DNA of 64,000 nt from JAAYJR01 sp964611525 (GCA_964611525.1 CAZTAL010000101.1:1-64000); one strand, 5' to 3'; shown: positions 26,609 to 37,183, counted from the stretch's first letter. The notes: a model not told the origin generated them from the sequence alone. Numbers and translations: made by a program.

Positions 26609-28138
26609 TTATTCCCATTCAATTGTTGCAGGAGGTTTTGAACTTATATCATAAACTACCCGGTTTATTCCGCGAACTTTATTAATAATTTCATTTGACA
26701 TTTTTGCCAGGAATTCGTAAGGAAGATGCACAAAGTCAGCAGTCATCCCGTCAGTCGAAGCCACAGCCCTTAATGTCACTGTATTTTCATATGTACGTTC
26801 ATCTCCCATTATACCCACCGAATGAACTGGCAGGAGGATCACGCCTGCCTGCCATACACTATCATATAATTTCCATTTTTTCAATCCTTTAATAAAAATG
26901 TCATCTGCTTCCTGTACCATACGGACTTTTTCGGGAGTGACATCACTCAGTATTCGTATTGCTAGTCCGGGCCCAGGAAATGGGTGTCGTCCGAGCAGTT
27001 CCCTTTTAATTCCAAGGGCCTTCCCAACCTTCCGCACTTCGTCTTTAAAAAGCAACCTCAGAGGTTCAATCACTTTCAAATGCATTTTTTCAGGCAGTCC
27101 CCCGACATTATGGTGTGATTTGATCGTTGCAGAGGGACCATTAACTGAAACCGATTCGATAACATCAGGATAAATAGTACCTTGTGCCAGCCATTTTACA
27201 TTTTTTATTTTGAGAGCTTCCTTGTTAAAAACATCTATAAAATTTTTTCCGATTATTTTTCTTTTCTCTTCCGGATCAACAATACCTTTAAGATCATTCC
27301 AGAATTTCTGCTTTGAATCAACTCCTATGACATTCAATCCCATATCCTTATAAGAATGAAGCACAGTCTCAAATTCATTTTTCCTTAATAATCCGTTGTC
27401 TACAAAAATGCAGGTTAATTTATTTCCAATAGCTTCATTAAGTAACAGTCCTGCTACCGATGAATCAACCCCACCGGAAAGTCCCAGAATAACTTTATCG
27501 TTCCTGATTATCTTTTTTAGCTCGCTAACGGTAGCTTCAATAAAAGAGGAGGGGGTCCATGTTTGCTTACAACTGCATATGTCTACGACAAAGTTTTTTA
27601 AAAGCTGTTTGCCCTGTTCGGTATGATATACTTCCGGATGAAACTGTATACCATATGTTAATTTGTCGTTAATTTTATAAGCAGCAATATTTACATCTTC
27701 AGTGGAAGCGACTAATTTATAATTTTCAGGAAGTTTAGTGATCGTGTCGCCATGTGACATCCAAACCTGGCTTTTTAGATTTATGTTTTTAAATAAATTG
27801 CAGCTATGATCAATAAAAATAAGTTGTGCCCTTCCATATTCCCTTGAACCGGAAGGAGTTACTTCGCCTCCTGAAAAATGTGCCAAATATTGAGCTCCAT
27901 AACAAATTCCCAACAAAGGAATCTTATCTTTTATTTCTGATAATTCCGGTCGGGGAGCGTTGCAATCACGCACTGAAAAAGGGCTGCCCGAAAGGATGAT
28001 ACCTTTAACTGAATTATCGATTACAGGATACTTGTTAAATGGATGTATTTCACAATAAATATTCAATTCCCGTATTTTTCGTCCAATTAACTGGGTATAT
28101 TGAGAACCAAAGTCAAGGATTAAAATTTTTTCTCCCAT
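26609..28138 (-). CDS. guaA: GMP synthase (glutamine-hydrolysing)
   Basis: A 509-residue GMP synthetase converting XMP to GMP. The class I amidotransferase domain has nucleophile Cys79 (LLGICYGAQYLAH) and His167/Glu169 (GIQFHPEV). The ATP-pyrophosphatase P-loop SGGVDSS is at 221-227, followed by the XMP-binding/dimerisation C-terminal domain (LLGRHPFPGPGLAIRIL, ending PPATIEWE, the conserved C-terminus). Length is normal. A -7-like TACTTTTG lies about 155 bases upstream (28293-28300 on the minus strand), which would give a long leader. Confidence 0.97.
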   Translation of the reverse strand: MGEKILILDFGSQYTQLIGRKIRELNIYCEIHPFNKYPVIDNSVKGIILSGSPFSVRDCNAPRPELSEIKDKIPLLGICYGAQYLAHFSGGEVTPSGSREYGRAQLIFIDHSCNLFKNINLKSQVWMSHGDTITKLPENYKLVASTEDVNIAAYKINDKLTYGIQFHPEVYHTEQGKQLLKNFVVDICSCKQTWTPSSFIEATVSELKKIIRNDKVILGLSGGVDSSVAGLLLNEAIGNKLTCIFVDNGLLRKNEFETVLHSYKDMGLNVIGVDSKQKFWNDLKGIVDPEEKRKIIGKNFIDVFNKEALKIKNVKWLAQGTIYPDVIESVSVNGPSATIKSHHNVGGLPEKMHLKVIEPLRLLFKDEVRKVGKALGIKRELLGRHPFPGPGLAIRILSDVTPEKVRMVQEADDIFIKGLKKWKLYDSVWQAGVILLPVHSVGIMGDERTYENTVTLRAVASTDGMTADFVHLPYEFLAKMSNEIINKVRGINRVVYDISSKPPATIEWE

Positions 28139-28592
28139 TTATAAATTCAGTATATAAAGTAAAATTTTGTATGATAAAATACTTATAATTTTTTGTAACT
28201 AATTAATAATCAATATAATAAATTTTATAAAAGATACTTCGTACCCTTTTGTGGCCAGATTCATTAATAATTTTCATAATATGTTACAGAGGCAAAAGTA
28301 TAAATTACAGATAAAATTTGTTACTTTTTTTTAGGCAAAAAAATTAAAAATGTCACGATTTACGATTTATAATTTATTATTGACAAATTGGATTTTAGGA
28401 TGTTAAGAATTGGTTGCATGGGGTGAAATTTTTAATATCAATATTTTAAAACGATATTTTATTCATTACTTTTGATATCTGATAACAAAATATACTAATA
28501 AAAGCAAATTCATCAATAATAAATTATAATTTGTATTGGTTATAGCTATAGCATTTATTATTATTTTTGAAGGATTTTAAAAGCAGGCTTTA
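28139..28592. other. Divergent intergenic region between guaA and the LysM gene
   Basis: About 450 AT-rich bases with no visible gene. A possible -7 box for guaA (TACTTTTG on the minus strand) occupies 28293-28300. A run of similar words (ATTTACGATTTATAATTTATTATTGACAAATT, split across 28358-28390) is the sort of low-complexity AT sequence common between genes here. No riboswitch fold is evident. Confidence 0.35.
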
Positions 28593-31091
28593 ATGAAGTT
28601 TTATGAATTTTTACTTAGTTTTTTTGTTTTCCTTTTTTTTTGTAATGGAGCGGATGGACAGCAAATCAGGGAGAACGAAATAGTAGTTATACAAGGGGAA
28701 AAATTCATAATTCATCAGGTACGTACCGGAGAAACTATTTATTCAATAGAAAAGAAGTTCAATATTGATAGCCTGTCACTTGCTTTTTACAATCCACAAA
28801 TTAAAGAGGGACTGAAAGTAGGAGATATAATTAAGATACCCTATACTGAAGAAGCTGATCTTGAGGAGCAACCTGTATATAAGAAAGGAGACCCTGTCAC
28901 TTTTGAATCTCATGTTATAACCTCCAGAAAGGAAACTCCTTATTTTATTGCTAAACGATATGGAATAACAGTAGAGGAGCTTTATGCATACAATCCTGAA
29001 GTCAAGCGTTTTAGAAAAGGAACCAGAGTTCGCATTCCCAGGTGGGAAAAGCCTGAAGAGATAGCTCCAAAAGAACCGGAACTACTTCCAAAGATCACGG
29101 CTGAAAAAGAGAAATCCCAACTGTTTAAACACAAAGTAACTTCAGGGGAAACATTATTTTCACTTTCCCGTCGTTATAATATTTCAGTAAGTGAAATTCT
29201 TTTTTATAATCCAGGTGCCAGGAATCTCAAGGCCGGTAGCATAGTGTATCTTCCCGTGGATGAAGATTATAGTGAAGAAAAGCCTGTTCCGCCTGAATTA
29301 GTCGAAAGAGAAACTGAAATATTTCCTAGTACTGAAGATAAACATTTTCCCCCTTCTGCCGGTAAATTTTTTGAGCATATAATTCTGTCAGGAGAAACCC
29401 TTTGGGGAATTTCACATAAATATGATGTGCCAGAAGAAGAGCTGATAGCCCTTAATCCCTTTTTGGAAGAGGAATTTCCAGCTGGAGTGACAATAAAAAT
29501 ACCTGTTAAGAAAAATGAATATAAAGAAGTAAAACCGGTAAATGAAGATGCATTTATTAAACATGTTGTAAAATCCGGTGAAACATTGTTCAGACTCTCC
29601 ACCCGTTATAATATTACAATACCGGAAATAAAAAAATTCAATCCTGTGTTGGAAGAAAGGAATCTTGTTGCCGGTGAAACAATTTTTATACCCCGCAAAC
29701 CTGATAAAGAGATTGTCAGCTTCATGAAAGAGATTACAAAAGATCAAGATTCAATACAGATAGAAAGTTCCGGGTATAAAAATAATTATTATGATATTGA
29801 ACTACCTAAAAAAATACCTACCGGGTGCCGTCAGTTTAATAGGCAAATTTTTACAAACAGAGTACATGAAGTTGCACTTTTTCTGCCTCTTTTCACCTTT
29901 GCCAATGATACTCTTAACAGAGAAACTAACGCTCCTGATTATTATGAAGACAGCCTTATCCAAGAGACAGAGCTTGATATTAAAGATACAATCATTGAAG
30001 AGGAAGAACCAGAAGAAATGTTTCATGGATTTTATGATGATAGTGAGAACTTTTTGGAGTTTTATGAAGGAGTTTTACTGGCGGTGAATTCATTGGAGAA
30101 AACAGGGATGCAAATACATCTTAATGTTTACGATACACAGCGTAGTGTCGATTCAATCCGACAATACATCTATGATGAAAAATTTTTACATACAGATTTG
30201 ATAATTGGTCCTGTATACCCGGAGTTACAAAGGGAAGTTGCAGCAATAGCAGCAAAGAACCGTATACCGATGGTTTCCCCATTAGCAGCAAATTTAACTT
30301 TACTAAGGTCTAATAAGCATTTTTACCAAGTCAATCCTACAAGAGATTTTCTTGGTTATAAAACAGCCGAATTAATAGCCGAGGAATATTTTAACAGTAA
30401 TTTTATTATATTCAAAATTGGTAAAAGCGAAAATAAAGAGATGACTAAAATAACAGATAGGGTGCGCGAAAAGTTGTTTAGTTCCGGTTACTGGGGACAA
30501 CCAAATGGTTTTACATATAATGTTTACGATTTTGAAGAAGAAGGTCCGTTTGGATTCAGCCGTATCCTTTCTCATGAAAAAGAGAATGTAATATTTATCC
30601 CCTCTTTTAATGAAGGTGACCTTAGTATTGCCCTATCAAATATTGATAATCATTCTGATGATTATTCCATAACCCTTATTGGTTTTAATTGGTATCAAAA
30701 ATTCAATAGTATTGATATTGAATATTTTCATGATCTTAAGTTGCATTATATTGCACCTTACTGGGTTGATTTCAATGATCCGGCTACAATCAGATTTTTT
30801 CAAAAATTTAAGGAAAATTTCTATACTGAACCCGATAATTTTGGAATGCAGGGATATGATGTGGCCTTTTACTTTCTGAGTGCTATCAGACAGTTTGGAT
30901 TAGATTTCAATGAATGTCTGCCATATCTGGATGTAAGATTAATACAGGGGGATTACAGATTCGAGAAAGTCACAAGGTTTGGCGGCTACATGAATCAGGG
31001 AGTATCATTAATAAGCTACCAACGTGATTATGATATTGTACGTAAGAGAATTATGGGACAGTATAAATATGTTACTTCCACAAGCGAGTGA
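28593..31091 (+). CDS. Envelope protein with five LysM repeats and a periplasmic-binding-protein-like domain
   Basis: An 832-residue secreted protein with a signal peptide (ends near GADGQ, residue 24). Five LysM repeats cover about residues 33-370, each with G-E-T-hydrophobic-x-x-I/L...YN-P...G-x-x-I-x-IP, so it binds peptidoglycan. The second half (about 430-815) has the type I periplasmic-binding fold: FLEFYEGVLLAVNSLEKTG, DLIIGPVYPELQREVAAIAA, IPMVSPLAANLTLL and MQGYDVAFYFLSAIRQFG. Solute-binding LivJ-like domains of this kind occur without an ABC transporter, as in E. coli LpoA, which stimulates a peptidoglycan synthase. A similar role is possible but inferred. Its last 20 bases overlap the convergent BatA-like gene. 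Confidence 0.82.
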   Translation: MKFYEFLLSFFVFLFFCNGADGQQIRENEIVVIQGEKFIIHQVRTGETIYSIEKKFNIDSLSLAFYNPQIKEGLKVGDIIKIPYTEEADLEEQPVYKKGDPVTFESHVITSRKETPYFIAKRYGITVEELYAYNPEVKRFRKGTRVRIPRWEKPEEIAPKEPELLPKITAEKEKSQLFKHKVTSGETLFSLSRRYNISVSEILFYNPGARNLKAGSIVYLPVDEDYSEEKPVPPELVERETEIFPSTEDKHFPPSAGKFFEHIILSGETLWGISHKYDVPEEELIALNPFLEEEFPAGVTIKIPVKKNEYKEVKPVNEDAFIKHVVKSGETLFRLSTRYNITIPEIKKFNPVLEERNLVAGETIFIPRKPDKEIVSFMKEITKDQDSIQIESSGYKNNYYDIELPKKIPTGCRQFNRQIFTNRVHEVALFLPLFTFANDTLNRETNAPDYYEDSLIQETELDIKDTIIEEEEPEEMFHGFYDDSENFLEFYEGVLLAVNSLEKTGMQIHLNVYDTQRSVDSIRQYIYDEKFLHTDLIIGPVYPELQREVAAIAAKNRIPMVSPLAANLTLLRSNKHFYQVNPTRDFLGYKTAELIAEEYFNSNFIIFKIGKSENKEMTKITDRVREKLFSSGYWGQPNGFTYNVYDFEEEGPFGFSRILSHEKENVIFIPSFNEGDLSIALSNIDNHSDDYSITLIGFNWYQKFNSIDIEYFHDLKLHYIAPYWVDFNDPATIRFFQKFKENFYTEPDNFGMQGYDVAFYFLSAIRQFGLDFNECLPYLDVRLIQGDYRFEKVTRFGGYMNQGVSLISYQRDYDIVRKRIMGQYKYVTSTSE

Positions 31092-33132
31092 TTAGTACTT
31101 CGGATAGGATACAAAAGAGAGCAATAATTATACACCACTTCCAAAGTTCCTTTTCACTTTTAATTTGCCGAAATACTTCCTCGAAGTTTCTTTCTGCATT
31201 ATTTAACAACGAAATATTTTTAAGATTTAAGTTTTTTATTTTTTCGGAAATTTCCTCACTACTGGAATATGTCAAGTCAGACTCATTACGGTCATAATTA
31301 TAAGCCAGTGAAAGCAATATTTTGCTTCCGTTTTTTACCAGATAATGACCGGCAGTTTCAATCATGTTATTAATATCCATGCGGGTTCCGTAATTTGTGA
31401 TGTTTAGTCCGGGAATAAAGCTGTTTCCCGTAAACCGGTTTTCAATCTCAATATTTGATTCCATGCTAATATTCATTTTTTTAGGAAGCGTAATGATTTG
31501 GTCTCTGCCAATAGTATATGAAATTTGCTGATCAGGAAGACTGTTAAGCACAATATTGTAAATGGAGGGGACAAAAAGAATGTCGCGGGCAAATTCTTCA
31601 TTTTTCTTCTCAAGAGAAAAAGCAAAGACCCATACTTTTCCGTTGTTGTATGGTGCCACAGAGAGAGCTTTATTACCATCCTGAAACCACAGTAAATTAG
31701 TTTCGTTCGTATGAATACTTTTTTTAAATTTTAAATGCTGGTCAATTTGTGGTAAAATTGCATCCTCTTTTTTTTCAGAGAAAACATTCTCGAAAAAACG
31801 GTTCTCAAAATTAATGCCCGATATTTTCTGACTTACGGAATCAATTCCTGTTACAAGAGCTGATCGAAACTTCGAAAGAAAAACATTATTCGTGAGTGGA
31901 TTTAAATTAGTGTTGGGAAATAATACGACAGATGATCCGTTGCTGACTGCTGAAGCAAGTTCATTTAAAAAACCGCTGGAAAAATTTTCAATGTTGATCA
32001 GGAAAATTGTATTGAATTCTGCTAGTTTACTAATTTGAAGGCTTTGTATATTCATGGTTTCCATGGATACATAATCATCCTCTCCAAATAGGGAAGATAA
32101 ATAAATAAGTCCCTCCTGCGAGCCGGTTTTATTATTGAATATAGCCAACGTTTTCATTTTGGGTTCTACATAATAACTTATATACCATGTGTTATCATGT
32201 GTAAAAGGATAGTCAGTTATTTCAATCCTGCCCATTTGCAAACCTTCTGAAACATTTAAATATTTCAACCGCGTTGTTATTTCATTGTTGGCATTAACGG
32301 AAAAATTTGTAATTGATTTTAATGAATCGTTCAGATAAAGTTTGAGAGGAAGATTTCTGTAATCTTCATTTGATTTGTTTTTTATTTTAACAAAAATATT
32401 TTCTTCCTGTTTAAGTCCGTGTGCCGGTACTTCCACCCAACAGGAATCTATATAAAGATTGGGAGACAGGGACGGCATTAGAGGTAAAAAATAACAGGAA
32501 ACTCGCCCTTCGTTAAAATTATCTAAGTCTATAATATTCCTTTGGAAATCTGAAATTAAATATATGGTTTTGGGACTATTGTTTTCATAACCCTTATTAT
32601 ACAGTTCGAAACGGTTATAGATAATGGAAAGAGGCACAGTAACAGGTGATTCTTTTATACCTGATACCTCTTTAATAAATTGTTCACTGTTAAATGAATT
32701 CTGATGTTTGGGTTCCAAATCATTGGTATACAATTTAAATTTTGTTCCAGAAGGATATGACCGGGCAATTTCCACTGCTTTATTTCGTGCCTGTTCAAGC
32801 AGTTTGCCTTTCTCTGAAAGGGCATTCATGCTAAAGGAATTATCTATATGGACAGCAACTGTCTCCCTGCCGCTGCCATGTTCGCTGCCCGGATGTGGTA
32901 TATAAGGTCTGGCAAAAGCAAAAACGAGAAAAATGATGGTGAATATTCTTGCAATTAATATCAGAATATGTTTGGGTCTTGTTTTTTTTCGGGATTCCTT
33001 TTTAATTTCTTTTAAGAATCCTACATTACTAAAGTAGACCGTTTTATAACGCCTGAAACTATAAAGGTGTATCAGTATTGGTATTACAACGGCTAACAAG
33101 GCAAATAAAAATACAGGATATATAAATTGCAT
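31072..33132 (-). CDS. BatA-type membrane protein with degenerate VWA domain
   Basis: 686 residues from the ATG at 33132. A far-upstream in-frame ATG (33378) would overlap the divergent gene and lacks the family start. The N-terminus is the BatA domain: membrane helix 1 (FIYPVFLFALLAVVIPILIH), then the segment RRYKTVYFSNVGFLKEIK and a second helix (about 58-76). A von Willebrand A-like domain follows with HIDNSFSMN (DxSxS-type metal site), then a large periplasmic region and a C-terminal membrane helix with a short tail (LITRLWK). Such proteins occur in Bacteroidota envelope or aerotolerance clusters. Function is not established. Its stop overlaps the LysM gene by 20 bases. Confidence 0.82.
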   Translation of the reverse strand: MQFIYPVFLFALLAVVIPILIHLYSFRRYKTVYFSNVGFLKEIKKESRKKTRPKHILILIARIFTIIFLVFAFARPYIPHPGSEHGSGRETVAVHIDNSFSMNALSEKGKLLEQARNKAVEIARSYPSGTKFKLYTNDLEPKHQNSFNSEQFIKEVSGIKESPVTVPLSIIYNRFELYNKGYENNSPKTIYLISDFQRNIIDLDNFNEGRVSCYFLPLMPSLSPNLYIDSCWVEVPAHGLKQEENIFVKIKNKSNEDYRNLPLKLYLNDSLKSITNFSVNANNEITTRLKYLNVSEGLQMGRIEITDYPFTHDNTWYISYYVEPKMKTLAIFNNKTGSQEGLIYLSSLFGEDDYVSMETMNIQSLQISKLAEFNTIFLINIENFSSGFLNELASAVSNGSSVVLFPNTNLNPLTNNVFLSKFRSALVTGIDSVSQKISGINFENRFFENVFSEKKEDAILPQIDQHLKFKKSIHTNETNLLWFQDGNKALSVAPYNNGKVWVFAFSLEKKNEEFARDILFVPSIYNIVLNSLPDQQISYTIGRDQIITLPKKMNISMESNIEIENRFTGNSFIPGLNITNYGTRMDINNMIETAGHYLVKNGSKILLSLAYNYDRNESDLTYSSSEEISEKIKNLNLKNISLLNNAERNFEEVFRQIKSEKELWKWCIIIALFCILSEVLITRLWK

Positions 33133-33255
33133 ATCTTGAGTCTTATTTATAACAGCACAAAAATGACATATTTTAATGAAACGAGAATATTTTAGTGTTA
33201 TTTTTTCTTTTTTAAAATGAATTTGATTCATTATATTCGGTAAAATTTCATATTC

Positions 33256-36120
33256 ATGGATCGTTTTCTGTCCCACTGTGCTAAATATATTTATAATAAA
33301 CATGCAGATGATCTGAATGATATTTGTCTTGTTTTTCCCAACCGCAGGGCAGGAGTATTTTTTTATTCCTATCTCCAAAAATTTTTGTCAGGTCCTGTAA
33401 TTACTCCATATATTACCCAGGTAAACACATTGATCTCCGATCATTCAAAACTTGTCTTCGGAGAAAAGTTACACCTCATATCTATACTATATAATATTTT
33501 TAAAAATCATGTTTCGACGGAAGAAAGTTTCGATGAATTTTACTTTTGGGGTGAAGTTCTTTTGTCAGATTTTAATGATATTGATCTATACTTAGTAAAT
33601 GCAAAAGATATTTTTACCAATATTTCAGATATCAAAGAAATAGAATCACTCTTCGATTATCTGACTCCGGAGCAAAAGGAAGCATTAGTCCGTTTCTGGA
33701 GTTCACTAGGAGGATCAGACAGAAAAAAACACAATAAAAGATTCGTTTCTCTCTGGCATAAGCTTTATCCGGTTTATTGCGATTTTAAAAAAGTATTGAA
33801 AAATATAGGTATCGGATACAGCGGTATGATCCATCGTGAAGTTGTTGAAGAAAAGGGAATCAGTCAAATTTCTTTCAGTTATAAAAAATATTATTTCATT
33901 GGATTAAATGCCCTTAATAATTGCGAAGAAGCCTTCTTTTCATATTTACAGAAGCAAAACAAAGCTGAATTTTTATGGGATTACAGCCATTATTACCTTG
34001 AGGATGACTCAAATGAAGCAGGTAAGTTCATGAGAAAAAATATAAGGCAGTTCTTTCCTCCTTCCGGTTTTAATATCAATAATAATTTTTTTGAAAAAGA
34101 AAAAAATATAAAGTTGGTGGCAGTATCTTCAAATTACGGACAGGCACAGGAGATTCCTGGATTTATGAATAAAATTGATCATGGCAACAAAGACCTATTT
34201 GACAATACTGCAATAATACTTGCCGATGAGTCACTGCTTTTTCCTGCATTGAGCGCTATTCCCGAAAATATTGAAACTGTTAATGTTACGATGGGTTATC
34301 CTGTAAAAGATTCGGTCGTTTACGGATTTCTTTTGCTTTTGGTAAATATATTCCGAAACCGGAAAGCTGACCATGAAAATAATGTGGTTATTTATCACAG
34401 ATTTGTTACCGATATTCTGAATCATCAGTTGCTCAGTGGTATCGAGACTGAAAAGGTGAATGAATTTATAGATAATATTAAAGAAAAGAACCGGTTGACT
34501 GTTCCTCTTTATGAGATTGATTTTTCTGAAATTCACAAGCTTATATTTACTCTGCCTGGGAAGGTGAATGACCTCAGCTCATATTTTATAAAAATACTTA
34601 CCACCTTATATGAAACTGTAAAAGATGCCGATCCTAAGAACCAGTTACTAACTGAGGTCATATATGCAATTTTCCAGGCTATGGAAAAATTGGAGGCAGT
34701 AGTGGTAACCGCACAGAAAGAGCAAGGCATTGAATTAAGTGAGGCAGTATATTTCAGGTTGTTCGGACAATATCTCGAACAACTTTCGGTTGCTTTTGAA
34801 GGAGAGCCGCTTAAGGGAATTCAGGTTATGGGGATACTTGAAACAAGATGTCTTGATTTCAAAAATATTATTATACTGGGATTTAATGAAAACAAGTGGC
34901 CGCGAAAATTCACGGCACCATCATTTATTCCTTATAGTATACGTAAAGGATTTGGTATGCCGGGAATAGATGAGCAGGATGCCATGTATGCTTATTACTT
35001 TTACAGGTTGATCAATAGGGCGGAGAATATCACTGCCACTTACAGTACCCTTAAGGAGGGAATAAACACCGGCGAACTCAGCCGTTACGGTTATCAGTTG
35101 CTGTATGATTCGAATTTCAGCGTAAATATGGAAAATCTGGTTTTTTCTTTCTTTAGCGACCCCGTACCGCCGGTAATAGTTCCTAAAACATCCTGTGTAA
35201 CAGATATTTTACTACAAAATAATACTAAAAATAATCCGCTTTCACCCACTGCTATAAACATCTTTTTGCAGTGCAGTCTGAGATTTTATTTTCGTTATAT
35301 ACTCCAGTTACCGGAGCCGGATGAGGTTAAGGATGAAATCGACAGTCCTCTATTCGGGAATATTTTTCACGAGACTGTTGAATGTCTTTATAAGCCATTC
35401 GTTGGTAAGCAAATTAATAAATCTGACCTGGAAAAGATTAGAAATAATAAAGAATTAATCGCTGGCGAAATACTAAAAGCAATCAATAAACACTATTTCA
35501 AGCACAGTGATCATGTTAATCTGGAAAAACCTCGTGGAAAAACAATTTTAATATTTGAGAATATCAAAATTTTTCTTAAGCGGTTGTTGGATATAGATAT
35601 CCGGCTTGCTCCGTTCAAGCTTATTGCCCTTGAAAAAAATTATCATACCAAGTTGAATATAAATGTCAATGGCAAACAGAAAAATATATTCTTAGGCGGC
35701 AAGATAGACAGGATCGATATGATTAACGGTACTTTGCGGGTACTTGATTATAAGACCGGAAATATTGAGTCATTTGCATTTGAGGAAGTCGGCCAGCTTT
35801 TTGAAAAAGAAATTGAAAGGCCCAAAAAAGAGATATTTCAGGCCTTATTATACTGTTTTATTCTAAAGGAAAATACAGGGGATGAATATCCACTTAAGCC
35901 TGTTATTTATGGTTTAAGGGAATTATTCAAAGAAAAATTTTCACCTGAAATTAAATTTAATAAAGAGAATCTTTATTTTCAGTATATTGAAGCAGAGTTC
36001 GTCAACAAACTTAAAATTTTGATTTCGGAGATTTTTTCTTCAGAGTATAAATTTATGCAGACCCCTCATGAAAAGATATGCTCTTATTGTCCCTATAACA
36101 CAATATGCCAGAGATACTAG
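33256..36120 (+). CDS. AddB-like PD-(D/E)XK nuclease / inactivated helicase subunit
   Basis: A 954-residue protein of the AddB/RexB type for double-strand break processing and recombination. The N-terminal two thirds resemble an SF1 helicase fold but start FPNRRAGVFF instead of a Walker A motif, as Bacteroidota AddB-like proteins do. The C-terminal nuclease has the GGKIDRIDMINGTLRVLDYKTG motif (Asp...Asp-x-Lys) and EIFQALLYCFIL. Four cysteines positioned for a 4Fe-4S cluster are visible: Cys673 (FLQCSLRF) and Cys942, Cys945 and Cys951 at the C-terminus. A partner AddA is expected elsewhere in the genome. It is convergent with trmD, five bases apart. Confidence 0.88.
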   Translation: MDRFLSHCAKYIYNKHADDLNDICLVFPNRRAGVFFYSYLQKFLSGPVITPYITQVNTLISDHSKLVFGEKLHLISILYNIFKNHVSTEESFDEFYFWGEVLLSDFNDIDLYLVNAKDIFTNISDIKEIESLFDYLTPEQKEALVRFWSSLGGSDRKKHNKRFVSLWHKLYPVYCDFKKVLKNIGIGYSGMIHREVVEEKGISQISFSYKKYYFIGLNALNNCEEAFFSYLQKQNKAEFLWDYSHYYLEDDSNEAGKFMRKNIRQFFPPSGFNINNNFFEKEKNIKLVAVSSNYGQAQEIPGFMNKIDHGNKDLFDNTAIILADESLLFPALSAIPENIETVNVTMGYPVKDSVVYGFLLLLVNIFRNRKADHENNVVIYHRFVTDILNHQLLSGIETEKVNEFIDNIKEKNRLTVPLYEIDFSEIHKLIFTLPGKVNDLSSYFIKILTTLYETVKDADPKNQLLTEVIYAIFQAMEKLEAVVVTAQKEQGIELSEAVYFRLFGQYLEQLSVAFEGEPLKGIQVMGILETRCLDFKNIIILGFNENKWPRKFTAPSFIPYSIRKGFGMPGIDEQDAMYAYYFYRLINRAENITATYSTLKEGINTGELSRYGYQLLYDSNFSVNMENLVFSFFSDPVPPVIVPKTSCVTDILLQNNTKNNPLSPTAINIFLQCSLRFYFRYILQLPEPDEVKDEIDSPLFGNIFHETVECLYKPFVGKQINKSDLEKIRNNKELIAGEILKAINKHYFKHSDHVNLEKPRGKTILIFENIKIFLKRLLDIDIRLAPFKLIALEKNYHTKLNINVNGKQKNIFLGGKIDRIDMINGTLRVLDYKTGNIESFAFEEVGQLFEKEIERPKKEIFQALLYCFILKENTGDEYPLKPVIYGLRELFKEKFSPEIKFNKENLYFQYIEAEFVNKLKILISEIFSSEYKFMQTPHEKICSYCPYNTICQRY

Positions 36121-36125
36121 ACTCA

Positions 36126-36824
36126 TTAATGGTTCTCCGAATCCAAAAATTTCTTATAGATATCAGGCCGCAGTTTTTTTGTTCTCTCTAATGACTGCCG
36201 GTGCTTCCAGTCGTCAATTAACCGGTCGTTCCCGCTCAGGAGAACATCAGGTACCTTCATTCCTTTATAGTTTGCCGGTCGTGTATAAACAGGGGGACTA
36301 AGCAAGTTGTCCTGAAAAGAGTCGGAGAGGGCCGAGGTTTCATCGGAAATAGCACCCGGCAGAAGTCTTACGATGCTGTCTGTTATAACTGCTGCAGCAA
36401 GTTCACCCCCTGTTAAAACATAATCACCGATCGATATTTCCTTTGTTATGTAATGGTCCCGTATCCTTTGGTCAATTCCTTTATAATGACCACAGAGCAA
36501 AATGATATTATTTTTCAGGGAAAGAACATTAGCTTGTTTTTGATCGAACAACTCACCATCAGGAGATGTGTAAATGATCTCATCATATTCTCTTTGTTTC
36601 TTAAGAAAGGAAAGAGCATTTTCAACGGGCTGTATAGCCATTACCATACCAGCCCCCTTGCTGAAAGCATAATCATCAACACGGCGGTGTTTATCTTCGG
36701 TAAAGTCACGCAAATTGTGCACGAATATTTCTGCCAGCTTTTTATCTTTTGCCCGTTTAATTATTGAGTAATTTAAAGGACTTTCGAGTATCCAGGGTAC
36801 GACTGTGAGGATATCAATTCTCAT
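36126..36824 (-). CDS. trmD: tRNA (guanine37-N1)-methyltransferase
   Basis: 232 residues from ATG 36824 (MRIDILTVVPWIL). An upstream ATG at 36890 adds a non-family 22-residue leader. TrmD makes m1G37 in tRNAs with G36, preventing frameshifting. The SPOUT trefoil-knot motifs are clear: LLCGHYKGIDQRI, KEISIGDYVLTGGELAA and the C-terminal LLSPPVYTRP segment preceding VPDVLLSGNDRLIDDWK. It is normally in the rpsP-rimM-trmD-rplS operon, but here it stands alone, convergent with the AddB-like gene. Confidence 0.95.
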   Translation of the reverse strand: MRIDILTVVPWILESPLNYSIIKRAKDKKLAEIFVHNLRDFTEDKHRRVDDYAFSKGAGMVMAIQPVENALSFLKKQREYDEIIYTSPDGELFDQKQANVLSLKNNIILLCGHYKGIDQRIRDHYITKEISIGDYVLTGGELAAAVITDSIVRLLPGAISDETSALSDSFQDNLLSPPVYTRPANYKGMKVPDVLLSGNDRLIDDWKHRQSLERTKKLRPDIYKKFLDSENH

Positions 36825-37183
36825 AAAGTAAATTTTTTTCAAAATTAACCCTAAAAATTTAAAATGAAACAAGCATGATTGTAAAATCACCTATGATCAT
36901 GATAAAAACATATGCGAGTTCTCCATATGATACCCTTGAAAATAATTAATTTTAAAGATGCTGAATGGTTTTCAGCATTTTTTTTTTGATTACTGATTTA
37001 TACTTCTTCTGTTTTTACAGAAAATTATTCAGAATATTTTAAACTGCATCCGGACAAAACTAATTTTTTGAATAAACAAATAAAATGCTACTTTTACTTA
37101 TCAAATTGCATAATAAATTTTCATTAAAATGGTACCGGTTGGCGGATTTGCAGTCTGGCCGGAACCTAAAAAAATAATATTTA
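36825..37183. other. Intergenic region upstream of araD
   Basis: About 360 bases between the divergent trmD and araD genes. It contains a terminator-like hairpin (36958-36987). Nearer araD, GGTACCGG (37131-37138) and CCGGAACC (37159-37166) form near-complementary arms spaced 20 bases apart, 18 bases before the start codon, which could be an operator or leader hairpin. No gene is visible. Confidence 0.4.
36958..36987 (+). terminator. Orphan rho-independent terminator
   Basis: A perfect 8-bp stem ATGCTGAA (36958-36965) / TTCAGCAT (36971-36978), with a five-base loop, is followed by about ten T residues. No plus-strand gene ends nearby, since trmD starts 134 bases away on the minus strand. It may close a short untranslated transcript or leader. 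Confidence 0.7.
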
